64,000 nucleotides of DNA from contig JAIETZ010000002.1 in NCBI GenBank assembly GCA_019744775.1, positions 620,001 to 684,000 of the forward strand, in the 5' to 3' direction. The first letter of the stretch is position 1. Each line of letters starts with the position of its first letter. A program made the translations under genes and the position numbers. The notes beneath the pieces are model-generated. The model saw nothing but the letters and a program-made list of their open reading frames with translations. It was not told the DNA's origin and ran no database searches. The stretch comes from Candidatus Obscuribacterales bacterium (GTDB lineage: Bacteria; Cyanobacteriota; Vampirovibrionia; Obscuribacterales; Obscuribacteraceae). Positions 49,161 to 57,499 of this stretch are shown one piece after another.

Positions 49161-50760
49161 AAATGCCTGGCCATTGTGGAATGACTACGACATTTTTCAG
49201 TTTCCAATCTTTTGCCAATAACAAAAAGAAGTCTTTGTTTCCGTTGCAACCACCAGGTCCTTCACCGATATAAATAAATGTCTTTCCTTTGTATTTGGAT
49301 AGAGCTTGAAATGCAAAAGGGTCTTCGCCGGGTGGCCAGCAAATAAATAATGTTCTTTCCGGATGCTTTTCTACAACGCTTTCGTCGCCTGCCAAAACTT
49401 CCGACCAGCTTTTCTTGGCTCTAAAATGCCATGCATTATTTTTAGCGGGAACAGGGACAACGTCATACGCAATAATATCCACTCCCATCTTCTTCAGCAG
49501 CGAAGCCCAATACCCTGTTCCTGCGCCAGCTTCTAAAATGGGTTGGTATTTTTTCAATTCAAGTAACGCTTCAGAATTTGGAATTGCCCAAGCATACTCC
49601 TGGGGCATGTGGACACGCTTCTCGTAAAAGTCCTGCAAATGTCTAATGCCGGAAAACTCTGCCAAAAACGGATTGTCAACCTTTTGTAGGCTTGGATTTT
49701 GTTGGCGAAAATGTTCTTCTGCTTCCATAAATCCAGCAGGAGCCTTATGACAAGCATGCCAGCTGCGATAGACTTCCGATATGAAATCATCGCGCTTTAC
49801 CAAAAGATCTTTATCAACTGCCGATACTTGATTGAAAATCTCGATGATTCTGCCGAACAATAATTCAGCCTCTGCATATTTGCCTGCATGACAGTAATAG
49901 TAAGCAAGTTTCTCCAAAGTATTTACGACGTCAGGTCCAATTTCCGCAAGCATTGTTGCCGGTGGGCCGGTGCGTTTGTTAACTGGTCGCAGAAACACTC
50001 CCAGTTTTCCTTGTGGCATCGGCTCTCTTTTCTGTTCGTAAGTCAAGTCGTAGAGTTGTCCCCAATGCCGTTCGGCTTCAAGAGCGAATTTAAGACCACT
50101 CTTGTAACCCTTGCGCTGATTACATAAGTCAGCTTGATCAGATTCCACTTGAGCCAACTGATCAAGAAGAGGATATTTGAAATCGACAAATTGCGGAGTA
50201 CCAATAACTTCATTGGCGAATGCTGCGGACTTACCATACATAAGAGCCGCCGGCTCAAGCTTGTCCAACTTCACAAACGAGTCAGCCAGCTTGCGAGTGC
50301 TGGACACCATACTGATCATCCGTCCTGAGACTTCCGATATATCGGCAGAACGCTTGTAAGCCTCCATGGCTTCCTTGTATTTGCCTTGCTGGTAAAACGT
50401 ATCTCCCAACTCCGACAAATTCCAGGCGAGTCCCAGAAATTCTCCTTTGTGATACTTGTCTTCGATAGCAATTAACTTCTCAAAGTTATGCTGCGCTTCT
50501 TCGTATCGACCAAGATTGCTTTGCAATTGGGCTAAGTTATGCAAAGTCAATGTGTATCTGTAATCTTTCTCTCCATATTTTTCAGAACACGCAAGAGCAT
50601 CACTCCACTTTTTGCTGGCAGCATCGAGTTCTCCTTTTTGCTCAAGTGTCTCGGCTTCGGAGAAGGCGGTGCCCCAGCAATGCGTGGTTGTACTGCAAGA
50701 CATCAGCGGCAGAGCAATAATTGCACAAACCAAAAGCGTTGAAAACAATCGATGTCGCAT
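49126..50760 (-). CDS. Lipoprotein with TPRs and a SAM-methyltransferase-like domain
   Basis: 544 residues. Lipoprotein signal peptide with lipobox LMSC (C22). Residues about 35-340 are tetratricopeptide-like repeats (YTLTLHNLAQLQSNLGRYEEAQHNFEKL in part). Residues 405-540 resemble a small-molecule methyltransferase: ILEAGAGTGYWASLL (motif I), IIAYDVVPVP, TLFICWPPGEDP, FIYIGEGPGGCNG and IPQWPGIYD. SAM is not expected outside the cytoplasm, so an exported version is puzzling. Ten bp separate it from the longer paralogue upstream. Confidence 0.75.
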   Translation of the reverse strand: MRHRLFSTLLVCAIIALPLMSCSTTTHCWGTAFSEAETLEQKGELDAASKKWSDALACSEKYGEKDYRYTLTLHNLAQLQSNLGRYEEAQHNFEKLIAIEDKYHKGEFLGLAWNLSELGDTFYQQGKYKEAMEAYKRSADISEVSGRMISMVSSTRKLADSFVKLDKLEPAALMYGKSAAFANEVIGTPQFVDFKYPLLDQLAQVESDQADLCNQRKGYKSGLKFALEAERHWGQLYDLTYEQKREPMPQGKLGVFLRPVNKRTGPPATMLAEIGPDVVNTLEKLAYYYCHAGKYAEAELLFGRIIEIFNQVSAVDKDLLVKRDDFISEVYRSWHACHKAPAGFMEAEEHFRQQNPSLQKVDNPFLAEFSGIRHLQDFYEKRVHMPQEYAWAIPNSEALLELKKYQPILEAGAGTGYWASLLKKMGVDIIAYDVVPVPAKNNAWHFRAKKSWSEVLAGDESVVEKHPERTLFICWPPGEDPFAFQALSKYKGKTFIYIGEGPGGCNGNKDFFLLLAKDWKLKNVVVIPQWPGIYDAMCVYERKH

Positions 50761-50770
50761 TAACTAACTC

Positions 50771-52744
50771 CTAGGGTCTCGCCGATGAGCGCGGAACGGT
50801 TTCATCGTACCAATGACTAAAATGTTCGATATAACCTTCTTCGTTGGCCGAATTTTTGGATAAATCAATGTATCTCAATACAGCGTCGCGACCACTTTGC
50901 TGATAGGCAGTAAGTAGTTCCTCTGTCGCCTTATCTATCGGCACACCAGCTGCTTTTAACTCTTGCGCCGCCATCAACTCATGTATTACTGCATCCGCTT
51001 CCTGCTCGAAGCCCTGCAAAATGAATTCTTTACGTCCTGTTTTTCCTGGAATAGGGTTATTGGTTGGATTCAGTACGGCATGAGCATATTCGTGAGATAA
51101 AGCCAGAAGTTTGTGACTATCGCTGAATTTTGTTGATACGTAAATCGTCTTGGTTTTTTGATCAAAATAAGCACCGTTACGTTTGACAAATTCAATCTTC
51201 ACTCCACGGCGCAACAGAGTACAAATATCATCAAATACAACCGGAGACTTAGCAGCTATTAGCGCCAGTTTTTCGCCTAGTGGTTTGGACAAATTGCAGG
51301 CGGTGTCGCTTTTCACTGGCACATTGCGTTCATAAACGCTGAGCTGATCATAGACACCGGGCCATTGCGGAATGTCCAGACGCTTAACTAGATGCCATTC
51401 TTTTTTCAACAAGTCGTGAAATTCTTGCGTGCCGGTGCAGCCGCCTTCACCTTCTCCGACGTAAATAAATCGCTTTCCTCTAAATAGTCGCAGCGTGTTG
51501 TATCCACAGCGATTGGTATTCGGAGGCCAACTTAGAAATAATGTCCTATCACTAAAGCGCCTGACGGCTGTTTCATCACCGGGCTGAACATCAAAAAATT
51601 GTTTTCCGGCGGTCATATGCCACTGATTCCCCTTAGATGGAACAGGAGCAACATCAAAAGCAACGATGTCGCCACCGGCATTTTTCACCAGCCCCGCCCA
51701 ATAACCTGTGCCCGCACCAATTTCAACTAGCGGCTGAGCAGACAGCAGAACCTCTATAGCTGCCTCGTCAGGAACAGACCAGGCATAGTTTTGACAAAGA
51801 TTCTGACGATTATCAAAGCAATCCTGTGGGGTTTTCAGAAGCGTGAATTGTTTGAGATACGGATTTTCTTTCGCGTCGGTAGTACTTAAGCTATAGTGCT
51901 TTTTACTCTCGCGCTGACATGACGTACGCAATGTCCACACATGCGAAATGTCCTTTTCGTTCAGCCAGTCATAAAGGAACATTGCATCAAGTGATTTTCC
52001 CGACTGGCAAAGATGCTTCGCAACGGATTCTATGACGGTCTGTTTTTTCGCAACATTGCTCAGATGCATTTGTTTGCGCAACTCCGACCAAATTGAATCA
52101 GCCTGTTTGGCAATGTCTTCGGACTTTGATAATTGCGCCCATTCATCTAGCATCATGGCGTAAGTAACATCAAGGAATGATCGCTTACGTTCAAGCGACG
52201 GCATAGCAATAGACTGCTCGTAATTTTTCTTGGCTTGTTCGAACTTAAGCTTGGCAGTGCTTTCGTCGTTGTCTTTCCAATAGCAAACCGCCAACTTATT
52301 CAACACGTGAATCGTATCTGGAGTACGGGCGTACTCGTACAACTTGTCGAGTGCTTCTTTGTAAGTTGGAATGGCCAATGTCCACTGACCTGCTGCAGCG
52401 TAGAGATCTCCTAACTCTGTCAGATTCCACGCCATGCCGTGGTAAGTGCCGGCTGGTTCGTTCTTCTTTATGTCAATGAATTTGATGTAGTAAGGAATAG
52501 CTTTGTCCGGTTGACCGGCTTCGCGATACACGCGCGCAAGCGCGTAACAGGCGTGCTGAGTCGTAGACCAATCTTTCTTGGCTTCACCTGACATAGCAAT
52601 GTCTGCCAACAACTTCTCCGCGCGAGGTAAGTCGCCGGAAGCTTCCGCCTTTTGCACCTCGGAAAGCGGATCAGCCGGTGGCGCTGGGGTGCAGGAAGTC
52701 AGCAATGCAAGACCAAAGGTGGGTATGACGAACTTGAGTTTCAC
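50771..52744 (-). CDS. Lipoprotein with TPRs, methyltransferase-like domain and C-terminal zincin
   Basis: 657 residues. Lipobox LTSC (C18); TPR-like region about 25-240; methyltransferase-like domain 335-475 with PLVEIGAGTGYWAGLV, IVAFDVAPVPSKGN, LFLSWPPN, YVGEGEGGCTG and IPQWPGVYD, clearly homologous to its neighbour. A further 180 residues contain LLALSHEYAHAVLNP (H551-E-x-x-H555) and QGFEQEADAVIHEL, the HExxH...E layout of gluzincin-type peptidases. Overlaps the upstream HTTM stop by 4 bp. The domain combination is not one I know. Confidence 0.75.
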   Translation of the reverse strand: MKLKFVIPTFGLALLTSCTPAPPADPLSEVQKAEASGDLPRAEKLLADIAMSGEAKKDWSTTQHACYALARVYREAGQPDKAIPYYIKFIDIKKNEPAGTYHGMAWNLTELGDLYAAAGQWTLAIPTYKEALDKLYEYARTPDTIHVLNKLAVCYWKDNDESTAKLKFEQAKKNYEQSIAMPSLERKRSFLDVTYAMMLDEWAQLSKSEDIAKQADSIWSELRKQMHLSNVAKKQTVIESVAKHLCQSGKSLDAMFLYDWLNEKDISHVWTLRTSCQRESKKHYSLSTTDAKENPYLKQFTLLKTPQDCFDNRQNLCQNYAWSVPDEAAIEVLLSAQPLVEIGAGTGYWAGLVKNAGGDIVAFDVAPVPSKGNQWHMTAGKQFFDVQPGDETAVRRFSDRTLFLSWPPNTNRCGYNTLRLFRGKRFIYVGEGEGGCTGTQEFHDLLKKEWHLVKRLDIPQWPGVYDQLSVYERNVPVKSDTACNLSKPLGEKLALIAAKSPVVFDDICTLLRRGVKIEFVKRNGAYFDQKTKTIYVSTKFSDSHKLLALSHEYAHAVLNPTNNPIPGKTGRKEFILQGFEQEADAVIHELMAAQELKAAGVPIDKATEELLTAYQQSGRDAVLRYIDLSKNSANEEGYIEHFSHWYDETVPRSSARP

Positions 52745-53676
52745 AGTACCTCCGCTTTAGAGACGAACTTCGGCTTTACCGCACGCCACAGTTTTTCATA
52801 CGTTGACGGTTCGATGAAGCACATGAGGCTCGCAATCATAATTGTTTGGAATTGCGGAATTATGAGCGTGAAGTCGAAGAAGAGGTGCATGATGATGCCA
52901 CCTATTACAATCGGCAAACGCAAATCCTTGATCCAAATCAAAATACACAGCGCGAATTCACCGACCAACGTAAGCCAACTAAGAATACGCGCAGTCCATA
53001 AATGATCGTACAAATACGGCAGAGCATATTTGTTTTCTTCGATAATATGCGTGATGTAGTAAACAGCAGTTCCATCTATCCACGTCTGCCCACAAATTTT
53101 TGCGGAGTAAGCCGCCCAATAAACTAACGCTATTTGCACCTGCAACAGGCGCAGCGCCCAGGGATTTACTGCGTCAGGCGGCGCCCATAAAGGCTCCTTC
53201 TTCAACCAGCGTTTGATAAGCAAGTCTACCGACAGTGCCTGTCCGCATTGACTGAAGATAAGTAGAAACGACTCGACACGCATTACATTATCCGCGCCTG
53301 TAAAGATGAGTGAGTTGCGGGCATCAATTGAGATCAAGCCCAAGTAAACAATTACGGCACTGAGTCTTGTGCAAAATCCTATAGTCAAACAAAACGCCGC
53401 GACTACAAACACCGCAAAGAGAAATTCGGCAGATGCTGCAGTTGCAGGCAGCCAATCGAAGGCATTGAGGCGCGCGCCACCGTTCCAGGCAATATTTGCT
53501 GCCTGTGAAATAATTGCCTTGGGTCCGAAATACCATTGAAAATCACCGTGCAAGTACCAACTCAATTGCAAAACAATCAATCCAAACAAGATGCGAAAGA
53601 CAGCAGCAGGAATTGGCGACTCCGGCTTAAACCAAAAGTCATTCCAAGCTTTGAAAAACTGTTGCAGTGTAATCAC
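52741..53676 (-). CDS. HTTM membrane protein, copy 2
   Basis: 311 residues, polytopic. AWNDFWFKPESPIPAAVFRI at the N-terminus, LQVQIALVYWAAYSAKICG, QTWIDGTAVYYITH, and LTLVGEFALCILIWIKDLRLPI. Shares about the same conserved residues as the other two HTTM proteins (AWNxFWF, SPxPxAV, QxALVY, WxDGTAVYY). No DCC tail. Overlaps both neighbours by 4 bp. Whether it is an active carboxylase is not shown. Confidence 0.8.
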   Translation of the reverse strand: MITLQQFFKAWNDFWFKPESPIPAAVFRILFGLIVLQLSWYLHGDFQWYFGPKAIISQAANIAWNGGARLNAFDWLPATAASAEFLFAVFVVAAFCLTIGFCTRLSAVIVYLGLISIDARNSLIFTGADNVMRVESFLLIFSQCGQALSVDLLIKRWLKKEPLWAPPDAVNPWALRLLQVQIALVYWAAYSAKICGQTWIDGTAVYYITHIIEENKYALPYLYDHLWTARILSWLTLVGEFALCILIWIKDLRLPIVIGGIIMHLFFDFTLIIPQFQTIMIASLMCFIEPSTYEKLWRAVKPKFVSKAEVL

Positions 53677-54257
53677 AGCTCTCCCGGTTTGATGTGGTAC
53701 GTAAAAAACATGTCTTTTTGCAGAGAGTCGGTTTTAACTTCACCTGTATCTTCTCTACCTGGCAGCAAGGTTCTTTCCGTGACGTTATACAAAACGACTC
53801 TCACAGGCGGGTTTTTCGGATCTGCATTATTCTTGCGCGCAGCAAATAACGCCGCATCAGGCAAAATTTCCGCATTGCCAACCGGATCAAACAGATAGTA
53901 TTTCCATTGATAGTAGCGATGTTTGCTCTGGTGCAAATAGAAGTCTTTTTTGTAGTCTTGGAGTCGAGGAAATTCCCAAGACTTTTCCGTACCGTCGGCA
54001 TACAAAATATCGGCACCGATATGAATGGTATAAACCTTCGGCGGATCAGGAGCATACATCCAAAAGAATTGATAGAGGCCCATATATAGGAAAGGAGGCT
54101 TAATCGCCGCTACCAAAACATCATGGCAAACTGAAGGCGGCGAACACATAATGAAGGCGGCTACTGTCCATACAACTATAAACAGATTGATAAACGCGTA
54201 GCTTAAACTGCGCCGGATATTTTGCACTTGATTCTGTTGGGTCGCTTGAGCCTGCAT
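53673..54257 (-). CDS. HTTM partner protein, copy 2
   Basis: 194 residues. A membrane helix near 20-40, then FFWMYAPDPPKVYTI, ADILYADGTEKSWEFPRLQDYK, YYQWKYYLFD, ILPDAALFAAR and NPPVRVVLYN. Of the three partners it has the longest stretch between the YADGT block and the PDAA block. First gene of the six-gene run; the promoter must lie in 54258-54373, shared with the divergent cytochrome operon. Confidence 0.65.
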   Translation of the reverse strand: MQAQATQQNQVQNIRRSLSYAFINLFIVVWTVAAFIMCSPPSVCHDVLVAAIKPPFLYMGLYQFFWMYAPDPPKVYTIHIGADILYADGTEKSWEFPRLQDYKKDFYLHQSKHRYYQWKYYLFDPVGNAEILPDAALFAARKNNADPKNPPVRVVLYNVTERTLLPGREDTGEVKTDSLQKDMFFTYHIKPGEL

Positions 54258-54373
54258 TGACCCATCTTCTCACAAGCTTGCGCTCTTGCAAATTCCCGCT
54301 TGAAATCCAACCGTTAGCAATGCAGATAAGCGAAACTGATAATATTAATGCTCGTGACATTGAGGTCTGAACA
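54258..54373. promoter_or_regulatory. Divergent promoter region of HTTM operon and cytochrome operon
   Basis: 116 bp with GATAATATTAAT near 54338, a -10-like sequence for the rightward genes, and AT-rich stretches. No strong -35 spacing was seen. The shared position makes coordinated control possible, but this is inference. Confidence 0.35.
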
Positions 54374-55288
54374 ATGAGAGGCTATCGCCTCGGCGCTATT
54401 GGAGTTCTAATACTGTTTTTTGCAGCAGTAGTAGCTACTGTTCTCATGCCGATGATTTTGTTCAATCCAAAACCCACCGGTCACGGCAACATTTACGTTT
54501 CTGAAACAAAAGCTGATCCGATTCGCGGGCGCCAGGTCTACATCCGCGAAGGTTGTTTTTACTGTCACAGTCAAATGACTCGTCTACAGGACAGAGGCAT
54601 GGGTCCACTGGTTGCTGCCGGCGACTATTGCGAAGAAACACCGCACCAATTAGGCACCGCTCGCACCGGACCCGATCTTACAAATGAAGGCGGCAAGCAT
54701 CCTAACGGATGGCAGAAAGCGCACTTAATCAATCCACGTGCATTAAAGCCGGGATCGATAATGCCAAGTTTCAGTTATCTCTCAATTGAAGACATGCGTG
54801 ACTTGGTGGCATATATACAAATTCTTGGCGCGAATCGTCCTGTTGAAAAGTTTGTGCAAGCTCCTGAAGAGTATTCACCTATTTTGGCTGCAAAGAAGGT
54901 CGATACTAATTCCGATGCCGTCGCCAATGTCGGCAAAGGCTTATATGCCCAGAACTGCGCAACCTGCCATGGACTGACGGGGCGTGGCAATGGACCGGAT
55001 GCCTTATCGATGGAGACAAAGCCAGCCAATTTTACGCGGCCTTTCTACAAACAATACGATGATGCTTTCTGGTACTACCGAATTAGTGAAGGCGTACCTG
55101 GCACAAGGATGCCGCATTGGGGCGAAAACCTAACACCGGAACAACGCTGGTACTTAATTGCCTACATCAAACGATTCCCACAAGACCATGAAGAGGTTGT
55201 GGATTCGACCAAACAAATTGATCGAATGCAAATGGAAATGGAACACGTTCAGCACGTCTGGAACCCACCATTCAAGGAAGTTGAATAA
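54374..55288 (+). CDS. Membrane-anchored di-heme cytochrome c, FixO/CcoO-like plus CcoP-like
   Basis: 304 residues. An N-terminal membrane anchor is followed by the CcoO-type heme site EGCFYCHSQMTR (C61-x-x-CH65) with a later GSIMPSF supplying the Met ligand. A second heme domain has NCATCHGLTG (C195-CH199) and GTRMPHW. The first half is typical of cbb3 oxidase subunit II, the second of a small cytochrome c as in CcoP, joined in one chain. No cbb3 catalytic subunit gene is in the window. Confidence 0.85.
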   Translation: MRGYRLGAIGVLILFFAAVVATVLMPMILFNPKPTGHGNIYVSETKADPIRGRQVYIREGCFYCHSQMTRLQDRGMGPLVAAGDYCEETPHQLGTARTGPDLTNEGGKHPNGWQKAHLINPRALKPGSIMPSFSYLSIEDMRDLVAYIQILGANRPVEKFVQAPEEYSPILAAKKVDTNSDAVANVGKGLYAQNCATCHGLTGRGNGPDALSMETKPANFTRPFYKQYDDAFWYYRISEGVPGTRMPHWGENLTPEQRWYLIAYIKRFPQDHEEVVDSTKQIDRMQMEMEHVQHVWNPPFKEVE

Positions 55289-55293
55289 CATAG

Positions 55294-56067
55294 ATGAATC
55301 GCAAATTCTCCCCTATCCTCCTAATTGCAATTACATCTTTGCTCACAGCCTGCACACAGGATCTAAAGCTTGATGGCAGTGAAAAGAAACTTGCCGAAGA
55401 GGAACAATCAAAAAGTCAGCCAGTCATTTTCCCTGACTACAATCCCTCAATTGCCGACGGAAAAGTTGTCTACGAAAGACTTAAATGCGCAGAATGTCAC
55501 GGCGACGGCGGTCATGGCGTAGGCGGGCGAGCCAATCAAGATATGACAGACCCTAACGGGAAACTTGCCGAAGAAACACCAATTTACCAGTACAAATTAT
55601 TGACTTACGGATTGAAGAATTGGGATCACCCGATTCTGGGCACAACGACATCACGACGTGAAATTTGGGACTTGGTTTTTTACATAAGGTCGTTTAACTC
55701 ACCGCCCTTATCCACTGCAGAATTAGCAAGCATCAAAGAAGTATTCGGCGCCAACTGTGCCGATTGCCACGGACTCAAAGGTTATGGCGACGGCCCGCTT
55801 TCGCACAACCTGGATCCCTTGCCGGCCAACTTCCATCAATACAATCGATTTTATGATCGTGATGATCCGATGTTGAAAATCCACATTTCCGAAGGTCTCT
55901 ATCCATCAGCAATGCCGGGATTTCTAGACAGAGAAGACAGCACAAACAATGTTGTTTTTGACGAAGAGTACATTGATAAACTAGCTAGATATGTTCGTCA
56001 CTTCCACATTGCTTACAAATCAAACTATCCTGAAAAATCCAATTCCAATCCGAGCGAGCAAAAGTAA
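55294..56067 (+). CDS. Di-heme cytochrome c lipoprotein
   Basis: 257 residues. Lipobox LLTAC (C20). Two heme sites: CAECHGDGGHG (about residue 67) and CADCHGLKGYG (about 153), each with later Met candidates. Starts 5 bp past the previous stop, so part of the same operon. Periplasmic electron carrier; the donor and acceptor are not evident. Confidence 0.85.
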   Translation: MNRKFSPILLIAITSLLTACTQDLKLDGSEKKLAEEEQSKSQPVIFPDYNPSIADGKVVYERLKCAECHGDGGHGVGGRANQDMTDPNGKLAEETPIYQYKLLTYGLKNWDHPILGTTTSRREIWDLVFYIRSFNSPPLSTAELASIKEVFGANCADCHGLKGYGDGPLSHNLDPLPANFHQYNRFYDRDDPMLKIHISEGLYPSAMPGFLDREDSTNNVVFDEEYIDKLARYVRHFHIAYKSNYPEKSNSNPSEQK

Positions 56068-57294
56068 ATGACACTGCCAACTGCAAAGACAATAATCCTG
56101 CCCATCTCTTTAGCCATGACATTGACGTCAGTTAGTGCCGCCAATCAATTCGACTTAAATCGCACCGAGCAGTTAATTGACTCCGGCAAGCTTGACGGCA
56201 AACAAGCCAGCGAGCTTATTGAATTTGTCCGAACACATCCTAAGAATTTAAAAGCTCATATTATTTTGGGTCGTTATTATTCCATCTACAACCTTGGCGA
56301 ATTAGCAGCAGCGCAATACGAACAAGCTCTCAAAATTGACAATAAGCAGCCGTCCATTTGGCTTTCTTTAGCCAATGAAAAATACCGGCATCGCAAACCG
56401 TCCGAAGCAATGAAAATACTCAATGACGCGGAAAAACGTTTTCCAAAATCTCACGACATAATAATGGGAAAATGCAATTTGCTTTTAAAGCAAAACAATT
56501 TGCCAGAAGCTATTAAATATCTGCCAAAAGCGCAAGCTTCTGATCCAAAAGATCCGGAAGTGTATGTCGCCTACTCGCGCGCTTGCATGTTGTCTCACAA
56601 ATATCCGGAAGCCCTCGAGCAGGCAAATCACGCGTTGAGTTTGAAATCCGACTACAGCGAAGCCTATGCGGCGCAAGCACAAGCACTAGTCGCTCTAGGT
56701 AAAGACAAAGAGGCACTGCATGCTCTCATCAGCGGGTTTAAATACGACTCGCTAAATAAAAGTCTCAATAAGTTGTTAATTCAAGAAGCGGAAAAGTCCG
56801 GGTCCCCCGAATTAGCCTTTGAGGCAGCTCTGGGAATCATCGGGGTCGACGTCAACAACATAAATGAATTGGACGACGACAAGGATAAAGTTATCAGCCT
56901 TATACACGCGGCTCAAAAGTCCGGTGCAACCGACAGTTCAATTTCAAGTTCCATTGAAAAGATATCAAATGAATTAAAAGGTACCGGGCACCAGGCAAAA
57001 TATCTCTTTTGTATTGGCGACATTTACGACAGACTCAAGCAACCTCAAAGGGCTATGACCTTCTACCGCCAGGGTTTAGCAATCGACCCGTCATATGCCC
57101 GCGCATATCTAAGAATCGGCGAAGATTATGAGCTGCTTTATCAAAATGAAAAGGCTCTTGAAAATTATCGAAAAGCCTATACTTTGAAACACTCGGATTT
57201 GGAGATTGTCTCACGCTTGACAGCAATGGAGAAAAAAGTCTCAGAAGAGAAGAATAATGCGCTATTGAAGCTTTTCAACAGCATTCATTTTTGA
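56068..57294 (+). CDS. Exported TPR protein, 408 aa
   Basis: Signal peptide (TIILPISLAMTLTSVSAANQ), then TPR repeats throughout (LKAHIILGRYYSIYNLGELAAAQYEQALKIDNKQPSIWLSLANEK in part, and AYLRIGEDYELLYQNEKALENYRKAY later). Its ATG directly follows the upstream stop. Third gene of the cytochrome operon. A likely scaffold in the periplasm, perhaps for the cytochromes or the lipoproteins encoded divergently; that link is inference. Confidence 0.75.
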   Translation: MTLPTAKTIILPISLAMTLTSVSAANQFDLNRTEQLIDSGKLDGKQASELIEFVRTHPKNLKAHIILGRYYSIYNLGELAAAQYEQALKIDNKQPSIWLSLANEKYRHRKPSEAMKILNDAEKRFPKSHDIIMGKCNLLLKQNNLPEAIKYLPKAQASDPKDPEVYVAYSRACMLSHKYPEALEQANHALSLKSDYSEAYAAQAQALVALGKDKEALHALISGFKYDSLNKSLNKLLIQEAEKSGSPELAFEAALGIIGVDVNNINELDDDKDKVISLIHAAQKSGATDSSISSSIEKISNELKGTGHQAKYLFCIGDIYDRLKQPQRAMTFYRQGLAIDPSYARAYLRIGEDYELLYQNEKALENYRKAYTLKHSDLEIVSRLTAMEKKVSEEKNNALLKLFNSIHF

Positions 57295-57499
57295 GCCACT
57301 TCACATCTAAAGAACCACCCTTGATGAAAACCGCTTAACCTGGTATATTGGCAAGTATGAGAAAAAGTTCACCCAGGGAGCGTTCTTACTAAACGACAGG
57401 GGAAAAGAAAAGCGATTTGCGGCAAATGGCGTTTGTCGTAATTTGTAGGGATCTCGTTTGCGTTTTTATAGATTTGGTTTGTACAGGAGTACTAGCACC

